Shown one piece after another: positions 17,885 to 26,439 of a stretch of DNA of 48,494 nucleotides. Numbering within the stretch: position 1 is the stretch's first letter; every line of letters starts with the position of its first letter. The notes below the pieces were generated by a model that was not told where the DNA came from, did not search any database, and saw only the letters and a list, made by a program, of their open reading frames with translations. The position numbers were made by a program, and so were the translations under genes. The stretch is from contig DASRDP010000134.1 of assembly GCA_035652535.1 (NCBI GenBank), forward strand, positions 1 to 48,494, written 5' to 3'. The DNA comes from Chloroflexota bacterium. GTDB lineage: Bacteria > Chloroflexota > UBA6077 > SHYK01.

Positions 17885-18225
17885 CAATCACTCCCGGCGC
17901 GACTTAGAGGGCGTCCGCTGGGCGGGTACCCGGCGGCCCGCGCGCTGCCCGAGCATATCAAATGCCGGCTCGGCGCAGACGCGCTCCATGGGCGCGCTGT
18001 CTTTGCCGATCGGCCGCGCTCCTCGGTCGCGCGGCGCGGCGAAGGAGCGAACAGGGGTCATCCTGAGGGCGGAGTGCGAAGGATCTCCGGGATGCTTCGC
18101 CGCCCTCAGGATGACCGGTTGACCACGCGGCCCGCGTCGGGCTGTGCCGCGACCCGGTCCGGCCTCGAGGACGGCGACGGACGCCGTGGCGGAGGAGGCG
18201 CGACCGGTCGTGTGGCGCGCGGTGA
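17885..18225. other. Intergenic region with a REP-like palindrome
   Basis: No coding sequence is seen in these 341 bases. The region separates the LigJ-like gene from a small secreted-protein gene, both on the minus strand, so it should hold the LigJ-like promoter. The only clear structure is the palindrome at 18057-18115. Confidence 0.6.
18057..18115. repeat. REP-like element with perfect 16-bp terminal inverted repeats
   Basis: GTCATCCTGAGGGCGG at 18057-18072 is exactly inverted at 18100-18115, enclosing GAAGGATCTCCGGGATGCTTCGC-type sequence. A degenerate second copy is at 28507-28571. The same general GTCATCCTGAG/GAAGGATCT form is common as an intergenic palindrome in many bacterial genomes, so a mobile miniature element or structured RNA end is likely. 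Confidence 0.8.
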
Positions 18226-18507
18226 TTAGTGCGTCGGTCGGTTGGCCGCCTGGAAGCACGCGACGTCGTACTGCGACACGCTCTTCGGGTTCTGCGAGTT
18301 CTGGGGCTGCGCGCCCGCGTATACGTTGGTGGCGTGCTCGAAGCCCTGGGTATTGAAGCCGCTCGGCGTCAGGGTTCCAGACGGAAAGATCTGCTCGCAG
18401 TCCTGGTTCGGCTGGCCTGGAACACCCGTGTTCACCGCCAGCGCGGACGATACGGGGATCACGCTCAGCGCGCTGACGATCAGGCCGATGACGACGATTC
18501 GCTTCAT
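18226..18507 (-). CDS. Small secreted protein, uncharacterised
   Basis: A 93-residue protein with a clear signal peptide (MKRIVVIGLIVSALSVIPVSSALA) and a mature part of about 70 residues. The mature part has Cys in NQDCEQI and in YDVACFQ, a likely disulfide pair, and the phrases FNTQGFEHATNVYAG and SVSQYDVACF. I recognise this as a recurrent small exported family in actinobacteria-like and Chloroflexota genomes with no assigned role. AAGGAGGG sits ideally before the ATG. Confidence 0.8.
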   Translation of the reverse strand: MKRIVVIGLIVSALSVIPVSSALAVNTGVPGQPNQDCEQIFPSGTLTPSGFNTQGFEHATNVYAGAQPQNSQNPKSVSQYDVACFQAANRPTH

Positions 18508-18552
18508 GCTGCCCTCCTTGGCTGGCGGGGCTGCGCCCACGCCCGCGTGCCA

Positions 18553-18572
18553 CGGAGCCAGAGCTGGCTCCG
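18553..18572. promoter_or_regulatory. Hairpin upstream of the small secreted-protein gene
   Basis: CGGAGCCAG and CTGGCTCCG pair perfectly with a two-base loop, 46 bases upstream of the ATG at 18507. It could be a leader RNA hairpin or an operator; no regulator adjoins. Confidence 0.4.
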
Positions 18573-18639
18573 CTCATAAGGCGTGACGAAACAAATCGAT
18601 TGCCGGATCACGAGAGATCGTGGGGCCGCCCGCTCTTCG

Positions 18640-18757
18640 ACGGGCCTGTCCTGAGCGCCCTTCGACAGGCTCGGGGCGAACGGGCCGGAAACCTGGTGCG
18701 AACTAGCCTCGCGCCCCGTCCGGGGTGAGCTTGTCGAACCACGAACGGCCCGGAAGC
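18640..18757. repeat. Degenerate dispersed repeat pair with inverted CTTCGACAGGCTC / GAGCTTGTCGAA cores
   Basis: CCTGTC (18645-18650) pairs with GACAGG (18664-18669). About 60 bases on, TGAGCTTGTCGAACCACGAACGG is a near-inverted copy of CTTCGACAGGCTCGGGGCGAACGG. Such TTCGACA-GCTC-GGGCGAACGG elements are common intergenic palindromes in high-GC genomes. A short related piece occurs at 45794-45815. Confidence 0.6.
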
Positions 18758-18779
18758 CCGGGGCGGACGGGCGGGGGCG

Positions 18780-19970
18780 TCAGCCCTTGGCGGTCACCGC
18801 CTGGCGGGCATCAAGGGTGTTGGGCTCGATGCCCCGCGTGATCATCTTCGCACTGTCCCGTTCACGCTCGACGTGGACGTACGGCGTGTTCTTCGCCTCG
18901 TCGCGAATGACGAACATCGGGTCCTCGCCGCGCTGCACCTTCTCCGCGTTCTCGATGAGCATGTTGTGATAGAGGATCACGCCTTTGTCCGAGGTCACCA
19001 GGTGCTCGCCGGTGCGGTCGCTCAGTGGGCCCTGCGCCACCCACGCTGCCTCGTCCTGCAGCGGGATGTCGGACCACTCGACTCGGCCCAGCTCATCATA
19101 GGGCAGCTCGAGGTGCCGAACCGGAACCTTCGCAGGGATCTCCTCGCCCGGGCGCACGGGTGATCCGCGGTAGCGCACGTGCAGGGTGTGCGTGTCATCG
19201 ACCGGCACGCGGATCTGGTAGCCGTACGAGTCGCCAACCCCCTGGACCAGTGTGTGGGGAAAGAGGAACGGATGGCCGACGGTCCAATCGTCGGCGTCGT
19301 CCGGCTCCCCTTCGACGAGCCGCCGCTTGTAGATGCCGTACTCGAACACGTCGAAGGCGATCTTGAGGTGGCGCGCCGTCTGGACGCGGCGATTGATCCC
19401 GTGCTTCCGATTCCACCAGTCGGCCGCGTAGCCGTGCAGATGCTCGAAGTGCACCGGGTCGATGGAGTTGTCGTTGCACTGGACCCAGTTGCACGGGAGC
19501 GGCCGCATCGTAATACCGCGCGCCAGATCGTCGCGGACCAGCAGCTCGAGCCGCGGCAGCAGCGGCCGGGGCTCGGGGCCCATGTATGCCCAGATCAGGC
19601 CGCCCAGCTCCTCGGCGGCGTACGCGGTGATCTTTAGCGGCAGGCAGGCGGGCTCGAAGGGCATGTCGACGACGTGCCCGTCGCTGTCGTACGTCCAACC
19701 GTGATAGGCGCAGCGCAGCCCGTTCTCCTGCGGAATGCCGTAGGCGAGGGAGATGCCGCGATGGGCGCAGCGCTCGGCCACCAGGCCGAGCTTGCCCTTC
19801 TCGTCGCGGAAGAGAACGAGGTTCTCGCTGAGCAGCCGGACCGGTCGAACGGGATCATCGTCCAAGTCGACGGTCGCAGCGATCGGCCACCAGTAGCGTC
19901 GAAGCAGCTCTCCCATGAACGTGCCCGGGCCGGTCTGCGTCAGGCGAACGTTTTCTTCAGCGGTGATCAT
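18780..19970 (-). CDS. Rieske aromatic-ring oxygenase, single-component alpha type
   Basis: A 396-residue oxygenase with both domains intact. The Rieske ligands are C68, H70, C87 and H90. The mononuclear iron site is N-S-I-D171-P-V-H174-x4-H179, with D171 the bridging acid. Family members of this length hydroxylate or O-demethylate aromatic acids and take electrons from a separate reductase. GGAGGAGG precedes the ATG. It is divergent from another Rieske gene across 245 bases, so the two may share control. The substrate cannot be read from the sequence. Confidence 0.93.
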   Translation of the reverse strand: MITAEENVRLTQTGPGTFMGELLRRYWWPIAATVDLDDDPVRPVRLLSENLVLFRDEKGKLGLVAERCAHRGISLAYGIPQENGLRCAYHGWTYDSDGHVVDMPFEPACLPLKITAYAAEELGGLIWAYMGPEPRPLLPRLELLVRDDLARGITMRPLPCNWVQCNDNSIDPVHFEHLHGYAADWWNRKHGINRRVQTARHLKIAFDVFEYGIYKRRLVEGEPDDADDWTVGHPFLFPHTLVQGVGDSYGYQIRVPVDDTHTLHVRYRGSPVRPGEEIPAKVPVRHLELPYDELGRVEWSDIPLQDEAAWVAQGPLSDRTGEHLVTSDKGVILYHNMLIENAEKVQRGEDPMFVIRDEAKNTPYVHVERERDSAKMITRGIEPNTLDARQAVTAKG

Positions 19971-20215
19971 GCGCGGCCTCCTCCGGTGCGACCTGTGCAG
20001 ATGTCTCGGTCAATCGCCTTTCCGTAGGTCAATCCTATCGATACCGGCCGCAAACGTCCAGCGAAATTCGGCACAGATCGCAATCGAAGGGACCGGATCA
20101 ACGGCGCTGACGCGCGTGGGACTTGCTCGCTTCTGCCCCGACAATCGATTATGCTGCGGGTGCGTCTCGACGACGCACCGGTAGGCGCCGGCATCACCGT
20201 GAAGAGGGAAGCGCT

Positions 20216-21640
20216 GTGCTGAAGGAAGAGAACGAGCTGCTCACGCGCGTGGGCCCCGGCACCCCGTGCGGGAACCTCATGCGCCGGTACTGGCACCCAA
20301 TCTGCGCCGAGGCGCAGCTTCGCGAGAATCCCGTCCGCCCCATCACGATCCTCGGTGAGGAGCTCGTGCTGTTTCGCGACCGCAGCGGGCAGCTCGGGCT
20401 GATCCATAACCGGTGCGCCCACCGGGCCATGCACCTGATGTTCGGCGTCCCCGAAGAGCACGGGCTGCGGTGCTGCTACCACGGGTGGCTGTACGGCCAT
20501 GACGGCCGCATCCTCCAGACGCCCCTCGAGCCGGTCGAGAGCCACATCAAGGACCACGTCCGGCTCAAGGCGTATCCCGTTCAGGAGCTGGGAGGACTGA
20601 TCTGGGCGTACTTGGGGCCGGAGCCCGCGCCGTTGCTTCCGCGCTGGGACCTGTTCGTTCGCGAGGGGGGCTTCCGCCAGATCGTCGCCCATCAGCTCCC
20701 GTGCAATTGGCTCCAAGTGATGGAGAACCGCGGCGACCTCGGCCACGCGATCTACCTTCACGGCCGCCTTCATCAATACGCCCTCGAGCGCCAGGGTCGC
20801 CTGACCGACGATCCGCTGGCTCGGTACAACTCCGCAATGCGGCAACAGAACGATCGGCTCCAGCGCGGCGTCTACACACAGTACCGACCCGTCTACAACG
20901 AGTTTGGCTTCACCAAGGGGACCCGCGAGTCGGGTGAACCGGACGACGTCCCATCGTGGGTCATCGGCACGAACCCAATCCTGTTCCCCTATCTCCTCGG
21001 GTTCGGCCCGGGCAACATGGGCATCCGCCAGTCGTACCAGCTCGGCGTCCCCATTGACGATACCCACACCTGGCATATGCAGTACTTCTGCTATACCTTC
21101 CCGCCCGGGATCGAGGTACCCCGTCAGGATCTTGTCCCGTACGTCGAGGTGCCCCTCACCGACGAGAAGGGCGACTACACGCTCGACTACGTGCTTGCCC
21201 AGGACATGGTCGCCTGGTACGCCCAGGGCGAGATCACCGATCGATCCGTGGAGCATCTCGGCGAGTCGGACCAGTGCGTCGTAGCGTACCGAAAGCTCCT
21301 GCGCGAGCAGATCGACATTGTGGGGAAGGGGGGCGAGCCGATCAACGTGTTTCGCGATCCGGACATGGCGGAGCGCCCCGAGATCCGGGTGCCGTCGCGA
21401 CCAGGCTACCGTCCGTTCGTGCGTCCAGGCGAGCCATCGGCGGCCGGCTTCTACCGATCGAACTACCACAAGATCTCGAAGGGCGGATGGCCCTACATCG
21501 ATGACGACGCGGATCGCTACTGCCCGGACCGCGACACCATCATCGAGCTGTACCGCCAGACGGAAGAGATGCTGGATCGGCAGGAGGCCGCGCGCGGCAC
21601 GGCTCGCGCCGTCGACGGGGGCGGGCCGGGAAGGGCCTGA
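20216..21640 (+). CDS. Rieske aromatic-ring oxygenase with extended C-terminus
   Basis: A 474-residue oxygenase, 40-80 residues longer than its single-component neighbours. The Rieske ligands are C67, H69, C86 and H89 (the second pair is in CCYHGW), and the iron site is G-D174-L-G-H177-x4-H182. The extra length is in the catalytic domain and a C-terminal tail (GGWPYIDDDADRYCPD, then a helix ending in REEAARG-like sequence). GTG at 20216 is preferred: AGAGGGAA precedes it and the protein then opens MLKEENELLTRVGPGTP like its paralogues. Its 3' end faces a family-5 binding lipoprotein gene 28 bases away. Confidence 0.93.
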   Translation: MLKEENELLTRVGPGTPCGNLMRRYWHPICAEAQLRENPVRPITILGEELVLFRDRSGQLGLIHNRCAHRAMHLMFGVPEEHGLRCCYHGWLYGHDGRILQTPLEPVESHIKDHVRLKAYPVQELGGLIWAYLGPEPAPLLPRWDLFVREGGFRQIVAHQLPCNWLQVMENRGDLGHAIYLHGRLHQYALERQGRLTDDPLARYNSAMRQQNDRLQRGVYTQYRPVYNEFGFTKGTRESGEPDDVPSWVIGTNPILFPYLLGFGPGNMGIRQSYQLGVPIDDTHTWHMQYFCYTFPPGIEVPRQDLVPYVEVPLTDEKGDYTLDYVLAQDMVAWYAQGEITDRSVEHLGESDQCVVAYRKLLREQIDIVGKGGEPINVFRDPDMAERPEIRVPSRPGYRPFVRPGEPSAAGFYRSNYHKISKGGWPYIDDDADRYCPDRDTIIELYRQTEEMLDRQEAARGTARAVDGGGPGRA

Positions 21641-21668
21641 CCTGAATGCGCGGCCAGCCCTCTCGGCG

Positions 21669-23387
21669 CTACCGTGCCCAGCGCCACTGCGCGATGTTGT
21701 CCCAGGCCGTGTCGCTCGCGTATCCGCCCACCATCCCCTCGAGGGTGGCAGTGTGGGCGGCGGCGAGCGAAAGGTAGTAGAGGGGCAGTACAGGCAGCTC
21801 GTCGCTTGCGATGCGGAACGCCTCGGCGGCCGCGTGGTTGCGCTCCGACCGGTCCAGCGAGGAGACAAAGACGTCGACGAGCCGGTCGTAGTCAGCGTTG
21901 ACCCAGCCGCCACGATTGACGCCCGCCCAGCGGTTTTCCGCCGTCGCGACGGCTGATCCGGCGATCTTCAGGACTGGTACCGTGTCGGTGAGTCCGGTCT
22001 GCTCGATCCGCAGCGCGGGGTAGGCGGACACGGTCTCGAGATTCTGGGACTGGGCCGCGGGAATGATGGAGATGGGCGCGCTGAGCCCAACGGCGGACCA
22101 TTGATTCGACAGGATGGCCGCCTCGCGCGGCCCGGGATCGGCGGAGAACGCGCGCAGCTCTAAGCTGAGCGGCTGCCCGGCGCGATCCGCGAATGCCCCG
22201 TCAGCCCCCTTCGCGAATCCCGCCTCCCCGAGAAGACGGCTCGCCTCGTCGGGATTGAACGGATATTTCGTGATGACGCGGTCTAGCTCGGCGAAGTACT
22301 CTTCGACGGGCCCGGTGAGCGTGTGGGCGACGGAGATCTGGCCGTCAAGAATCGCCGCCGACAGCGATTCCCGATCGGTCGCCTCCAGGATGGCTCGCCG
22401 AACGCGCACGTCGAGCAGCGCTTTGGGATTGACATAATCGAGTTTGAACTGCACCTGGAGGAAGCGGGACTTGTTGGGCGTTAGGATCACCGTGCCCGCC
22501 CCCGTGCTCTCCCACTGCTTCTTGAGCACGGCGCCCTGTTCGAACCCAATGGCGTCCTCCGCCGCCACGTGGACCTCGCCCGAGAGCAGGGATGCCACGG
22601 CCGCGCTCGGGTCCGGCAGGAACACGAGCTTGAGCTGCCCAATGGCTGGTCGGCCTTCGACGAAGCCGTCAAAGGCCGAGGCCTGGATGAAGGCGCCGGG
22701 CTCCCAGCGGTCGAGGCGATAGGGGCCCGACCCCACGAACTGGCTGGTCCAGTAGGGATCGTTCAGGAAGGCCTGAACGTCGCCGGCTCGGTACTTGGAC
22801 TCGAGGATGTGGCGCGGCATGGGCGGCACACCGCCGTACCGGCTGGTGCTCAGCTCGCCGGCCTGGCCGTACGGCTGCTTCCATCGGATCACCACGGTCC
22901 GATCGTCGGGCGCCGAGATCTCCTGGATGAGCCGAATGGGAGGATCGGTTGGCACGCCCATCTCCGGATCGGTGAACACCTGCCAGCCGAACACCACGTC
23001 GCTGGCGGTGACGGGTGCGCCATCGTGCCACGTGAGTCCCGGCCGAAGGCGATAGGTGGTATCCATCGTCCCGTCGGGATAGACCTGCCAGTCGTCCGTG
23101 TTGAGCTGCGGGAGCTTCTCCGCGAGCTGCGGTCGGGGTTTGTTGTGGGCGTCGGCGACGACGAGCCACGCGCTGAAGATCATCGTCGGCGCGGCTGGCG
23201 TGATGCCGCTGGTCGTCGGCGGCCGCGGCGAGAGCGCCGTTGGCTCGACGTGCATGCCGATTACGAGGGTACGAACGGGCGGAGGCGCGGGAGCCGTCGC
23301 CTCGGACGGCGCCGACCTCGGCGCCGAAATGCACGCCGGCAGCACCGCGACGGACAGGAGGAGGACGGCACTCCTCAGGTTTCGCAC
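21669..23387 (-). CDS. ABC transporter substrate-binding lipoprotein, family 5
   Basis: A 572-residue receptor with a short signal ending in the lipobox VLPAC (C19). The family-5 core is shown by LPQLNTDDWQVYPDGTM, LRPGLTWHDGAPVTASD and GSGPYRLDRWEPG. GTG at 23387 is chosen because GGAGG lies seven bases upstream. It is convergent with a Rieske gene and divergent from an amidohydrolase gene, with no permease genes near. It shares long phrases with the receptors at 24627 and 42029, so these are paralogues that have probably diverged in ligand. Confidence 0.9.
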   Translation of the reverse strand: MRNLRSAVLLLSVAVLPACISAPRSAPSEATAPAPPPVRTLVIGMHVEPTALSPRPPTTSGITPAAPTMIFSAWLVVADAHNKPRPQLAEKLPQLNTDDWQVYPDGTMDTTYRLRPGLTWHDGAPVTASDVVFGWQVFTDPEMGVPTDPPIRLIQEISAPDDRTVVIRWKQPYGQAGELSTSRYGGVPPMPRHILESKYRAGDVQAFLNDPYWTSQFVGSGPYRLDRWEPGAFIQASAFDGFVEGRPAIGQLKLVFLPDPSAAVASLLSGEVHVAAEDAIGFEQGAVLKKQWESTGAGTVILTPNKSRFLQVQFKLDYVNPKALLDVRVRRAILEATDRESLSAAILDGQISVAHTLTGPVEEYFAELDRVITKYPFNPDEASRLLGEAGFAKGADGAFADRAGQPLSLELRAFSADPGPREAAILSNQWSAVGLSAPISIIPAAQSQNLETVSAYPALRIEQTGLTDTVPVLKIAGSAVATAENRWAGVNRGGWVNADYDRLVDVFVSSLDRSERNHAAAEAFRIASDELPVLPLYYLSLAAAHTATLEGMVGGYASDTAWDNIAQWRWAR

Positions 23388-23463
23388 TGCAGCGCCTCCA
23401 AACCTGGCTCCTGCGAGCATAGCGTCGCCACGCGACCACCGCAACTGGCTGGCGCCTGCTGGG

Positions 23464-23492
23464 TTGCACCAATGCGGCTCCTGTACTACGCT
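23464..23492 (+). promoter_or_regulatory. Putative promoter for the 23570 amidohydrolase gene
   Basis: TTGCAC (23464-23469) and TACGCT (23487-23492) are spaced by 17 bases in the divergent gap between receptor and amidohydrolase genes, giving a leader of about 70 bases. Confidence 0.35.
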
Positions 23493-23569
23493 GAAGCCCA
23501 GCAGGTCCAGAGCCGTACTTCGCGCGAACGCGCGCAGCGCGACGAGAGTCCGAGCGAGGAGGAAACCTC

Positions 23570-24637
23570 ATGCGCATCATCGATGCCGACGGCCACATCA
23601 CCGAGGGGAAATACGCGGACGAAATCGCCAAGTTCATGCCCGGCGATCAGGGCCGAAGCATCTTCCCTCCGCTCGACCACTTCCATTCCTATTACCTGCG
23701 GGCCGATCGGGGCGTGTTCGGGAGCCCCGATGCGGAGGAGTGGCTGGGATTCCTGGACGATGTCGGGATTGATTGGACCGCGGTCTACCCCACATCGGGG
23801 CTGGCCGTCGGACGGATCGTGTCGGTGGATTGGGCCGTGGCGGCGTGTCGCGCCTATAACAACTGGGTCCACGAGCGGTACGTTAACGAAACGCCGCGCA
23901 TCAAAGGGGTCGCCCTCCTCCCCCTTCAGGATCCGCAGGCGGCGGCCGAGGAGCTGCACCGCTCGGTGACCGAGCTGGGGATGTGCGCCGCGATGCTGCC
24001 GTCCAACGGCGAGGGCGTGAAGGCGCACCTCGGCGATCGCATCTACTGGCCCGTGTACGAGGAGGCCCAGAAGCTCGATTGCGCCCTGGCGGTCCACGGG
24101 GGGTGCCACCATCACTTTGGAATGGACGCTTTCAGCACCTACTACCCGGTCCACGCCCTCGGCCATCCTTTCGGCATCATGGTTCAGGCCGCGGCCATGC
24201 TCGCCCACGGCATTTTCGACCACTTCCCGGGGATCCGCGTCGGCTTCCTCGAGGGCGGGGCGACCTGGGTGCCCTTCTACCTCGATCGCATGCGGCGGTC
24301 GTACGAGGGCCACGTCCAGCAGACGGTGAACGGGGAGTACGTCGAGGGGCCGCACCCGAGCGAGGGCGCCATCGAGCATTTCAAGCGCCACGTGCGCGAG
24401 GGCCGCATCTTCGTCGGATTCGACTGCGACGATGAGGGCCTGGGGTACGCGATCCAGCGCGCGGGGCGCAGCCCCTTCCTGTTCGCCAGCGACTATCCCC
24501 ACGAGAGCTTCAACGCGCAGACCTGTCGCCACGAGATCGACGAGCTGCTGGAGCGCGAGGACCTCTCCGCGGTGGACAAGGAGGCCGTGCTTGCCCAGAA
24601 CGCGGAGCGGTTCTACGGGCGGCGCGCTACCGGCTGA
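23570..24637 (+). CDS. Amidohydrolase-2 family protein (ACMSD-like)
   Basis: A 355-residue TIM-barrel metalloenzyme. Metal-site landmarks are D5-A-D7-G-H9 at the N-terminus, LAVHGGCHHH in the middle and FASDYPHES near the C-terminus, where Asp is the catalytic acid-base residue. The family includes decarboxylases and hydrolases of ring-cleavage or aromatic acid products. GAGGAGGAAA precedes the ATG. Its last 11 bases overlap the end of the convergent family-5 receptor gene. Confidence 0.87.
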   Translation: MRIIDADGHITEGKYADEIAKFMPGDQGRSIFPPLDHFHSYYLRADRGVFGSPDAEEWLGFLDDVGIDWTAVYPTSGLAVGRIVSVDWAVAACRAYNNWVHERYVNETPRIKGVALLPLQDPQAAAEELHRSVTELGMCAAMLPSNGEGVKAHLGDRIYWPVYEEAQKLDCALAVHGGCHHHFGMDAFSTYYPVHALGHPFGIMVQAAAMLAHGIFDHFPGIRVGFLEGGATWVPFYLDRMRRSYEGHVQQTVNGEYVEGPHPSEGAIEHFKRHVREGRIFVGFDCDDEGLGYAIQRAGRSPFLFASDYPHESFNAQTCRHEIDELLEREDLSAVDKEAVLAQNAERFYGRRATG

Positions 24638-26348
24638 TCTCCCACTCGTACACATTCCACGTGTCGGAGTTCAGCCCCGAGTTGTCCGGGCCTTTCAGCG
24701 CGCTCACGTGCGCCGAGACGCTGAGGTTGTAGTAGAGCACCCACGAGGGCAGCTCGTCGCTCGCGAGCTTCAGCATCTGGACCACCTGCTGGCTGCGTGA
24801 CTGCGGATCGAGCGTCGTATTGAAGGCATCCCAGAGCTGATCGTACTGTGGATTCGACCAGCTTCCGCGGTTCGAGCCGGCCCAATGGTTCTGGGCCGTG
24901 GGTATGCCGGACGATGCGAGGCTTTCGAGGCGTCCCGCCGACGTCGTGTGCAGGGCGGGGAACGACGATCGGAATTGGCCATCGCGCAGCCGTGCCGGTG
25001 GCACGAAAGAGGCGTGTGAGTCGATCCCGACGCTCTGCCAGGTGTCCGCCAGCACCGCCTGCTCCTTTTCATACTGCGGCCCGGCGTCAGCCCACACCTC
25101 CATGCTCAGCCGTTCGCCGTTCGCGCTCGTCTGGATCCCGTCCTGGCCCTTGTGGAATCCGGCCGATGCCAAGTAGTCCTCGGCGCGACGCGGGTCGAAG
25201 GGGTAATGGGTCATCGCCTTGTCGGCCTCGGCGAGGGTGCGGTCCATGTCGGGCACGTGGTCGTAGATGGCGTGCTTGGTCAGGAACATGTCCGACATCG
25301 ACCCCCCGCCGTCGAAGAGGGCGTCGTTCAGGGCCTGCCGATCGATCGCCGAGACGATCCCCTTCCGTACCCGCAGGTCCAACAGGGCGGCAGGGTTCAC
25401 CAGATCCGGGCGGAACTGGACCGACGTGTACCGCATGGTGTCGGGTGTGAGGAGCACAACGCCCTTGCCCGCCGCGCCCCATTCACGCTTCAGGACCGAT
25501 GCGTGCTCGAAGCGAAGACTGCGGCCGGTGGCGTACTGCGCCTCCCCCGCGAGGAGGGTCGTGAGGGCTGTGTTTTCGTCGGGGATGAAGCGAATGTTGA
25601 TGCGATCGAGCCTGGGTCGACCCAGGACGTGACCGTCGAAGGCGATCGCCTCGAGGCTCGCTCCCTGCTCCCAGTGCCCGACGCGGAAGGGCCCGGCCCC
25701 GACGTAGTCCACGGTCCAGAAAGAAGAGGTCGAGAAGGCGTCTGGATCCGCGCTCGAGAACGGCTCGGCGAGAATGTGCTGGGGGAGGGGCTGGAAATCA
25801 AACCGCAGTCCGCCCGCGTCCGGATACGGTTGCTTCCAGTGGATGACCACCGTGCGCGGGTCCGGCGCGGACACATCCTCGATGAGGTCGAGCACCCTGG
25901 AGGCGACGCCGAGCGACGGCTCGCGGTACACGCGCCACGCGAAGGAGAAGTCGTCTCCCGTCAGGGGAGCGCCGTCGTGCCAGGTGAGGTTCGGGTGCAA
26001 ATGGTAGCTTGTCTCCATTCGGCCGTCCGGCAGCACGCGCCAGGTATCCGTGTTGAGCTGCGGTAGGGCCTCCGCGAGGTACGGTCGGATCGCACCTTCG
26101 CCGTCTTCGATGTCGAGCTGTGCGTTGAAAAGCCGCGTCGTGGAGCTGACGCCGGCGCCCGCCGTCCGGATGGGGAGCACCGCGAGCGACGGAGGCTCGT
26201 AGCGGACGACCATGGTGAGGACGCCTCCCGGACGCGCCGGCGCTCCCGACGTCGAGGCGCCGGTCGGCGATGGACCACGGGTCGACCCGCATCCGACGAC
26301 CAGGAGCGCGAGTGCGCTAATGGCAAGTCCGCGGAACTGGCGCTTCAT
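24627..26348 (-). CDS. ABC transporter substrate-binding lipoprotein, family 5
   Basis: A 573-residue solute receptor. The signal MKRQFRGLAISALALLVVGC places the lipidated cysteine at C20. Core phrases are LPQLNTDTWRVLPDGRM, LHPNLTWHDGAPLTGDDFSFAW and GAGPFRVGHWEQG. ATG at 26348 is preferred over a longer frame because it directly heads the signal peptide, though the GGAG ahead of it is rather distant. It is divergent from the GMC oxidoreductase gene across about 90 bases, so ligand uptake and an alcohol oxidation may be co-regulated. No transporter subunits adjoin. Confidence 0.9.
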   Translation of the reverse strand: MKRQFRGLAISALALLVVGCGSTRGPSPTGASTSGAPARPGGVLTMVVRYEPPSLAVLPIRTAGAGVSSTTRLFNAQLDIEDGEGAIRPYLAEALPQLNTDTWRVLPDGRMETSYHLHPNLTWHDGAPLTGDDFSFAWRVYREPSLGVASRVLDLIEDVSAPDPRTVVIHWKQPYPDAGGLRFDFQPLPQHILAEPFSSADPDAFSTSSFWTVDYVGAGPFRVGHWEQGASLEAIAFDGHVLGRPRLDRINIRFIPDENTALTTLLAGEAQYATGRSLRFEHASVLKREWGAAGKGVVLLTPDTMRYTSVQFRPDLVNPAALLDLRVRKGIVSAIDRQALNDALFDGGGSMSDMFLTKHAIYDHVPDMDRTLAEADKAMTHYPFDPRRAEDYLASAGFHKGQDGIQTSANGERLSMEVWADAGPQYEKEQAVLADTWQSVGIDSHASFVPPARLRDGQFRSSFPALHTTSAGRLESLASSGIPTAQNHWAGSNRGSWSNPQYDQLWDAFNTTLDPQSRSQQVVQMLKLASDELPSWVLYYNLSVSAHVSALKGPDNSGLNSDTWNVYEWEISR

Positions 26349-26439
26349 GGCAGTTGTCTCCACGCTTCGTGTGCTTCGCCCATAGTACCCTTTACCGATA
26401 CTGGCGACTCGTCGAAGTATGAGCCATGGGGGGGAGAGG

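Noticed and set aside
19967-21913. A 648-codon minus-strand open frame over the 20216 Rieske gene
   Set aside because: It is antisense to an oxygenase with complete catalytic motifs, and its translation is low complexity without recognisable domains.
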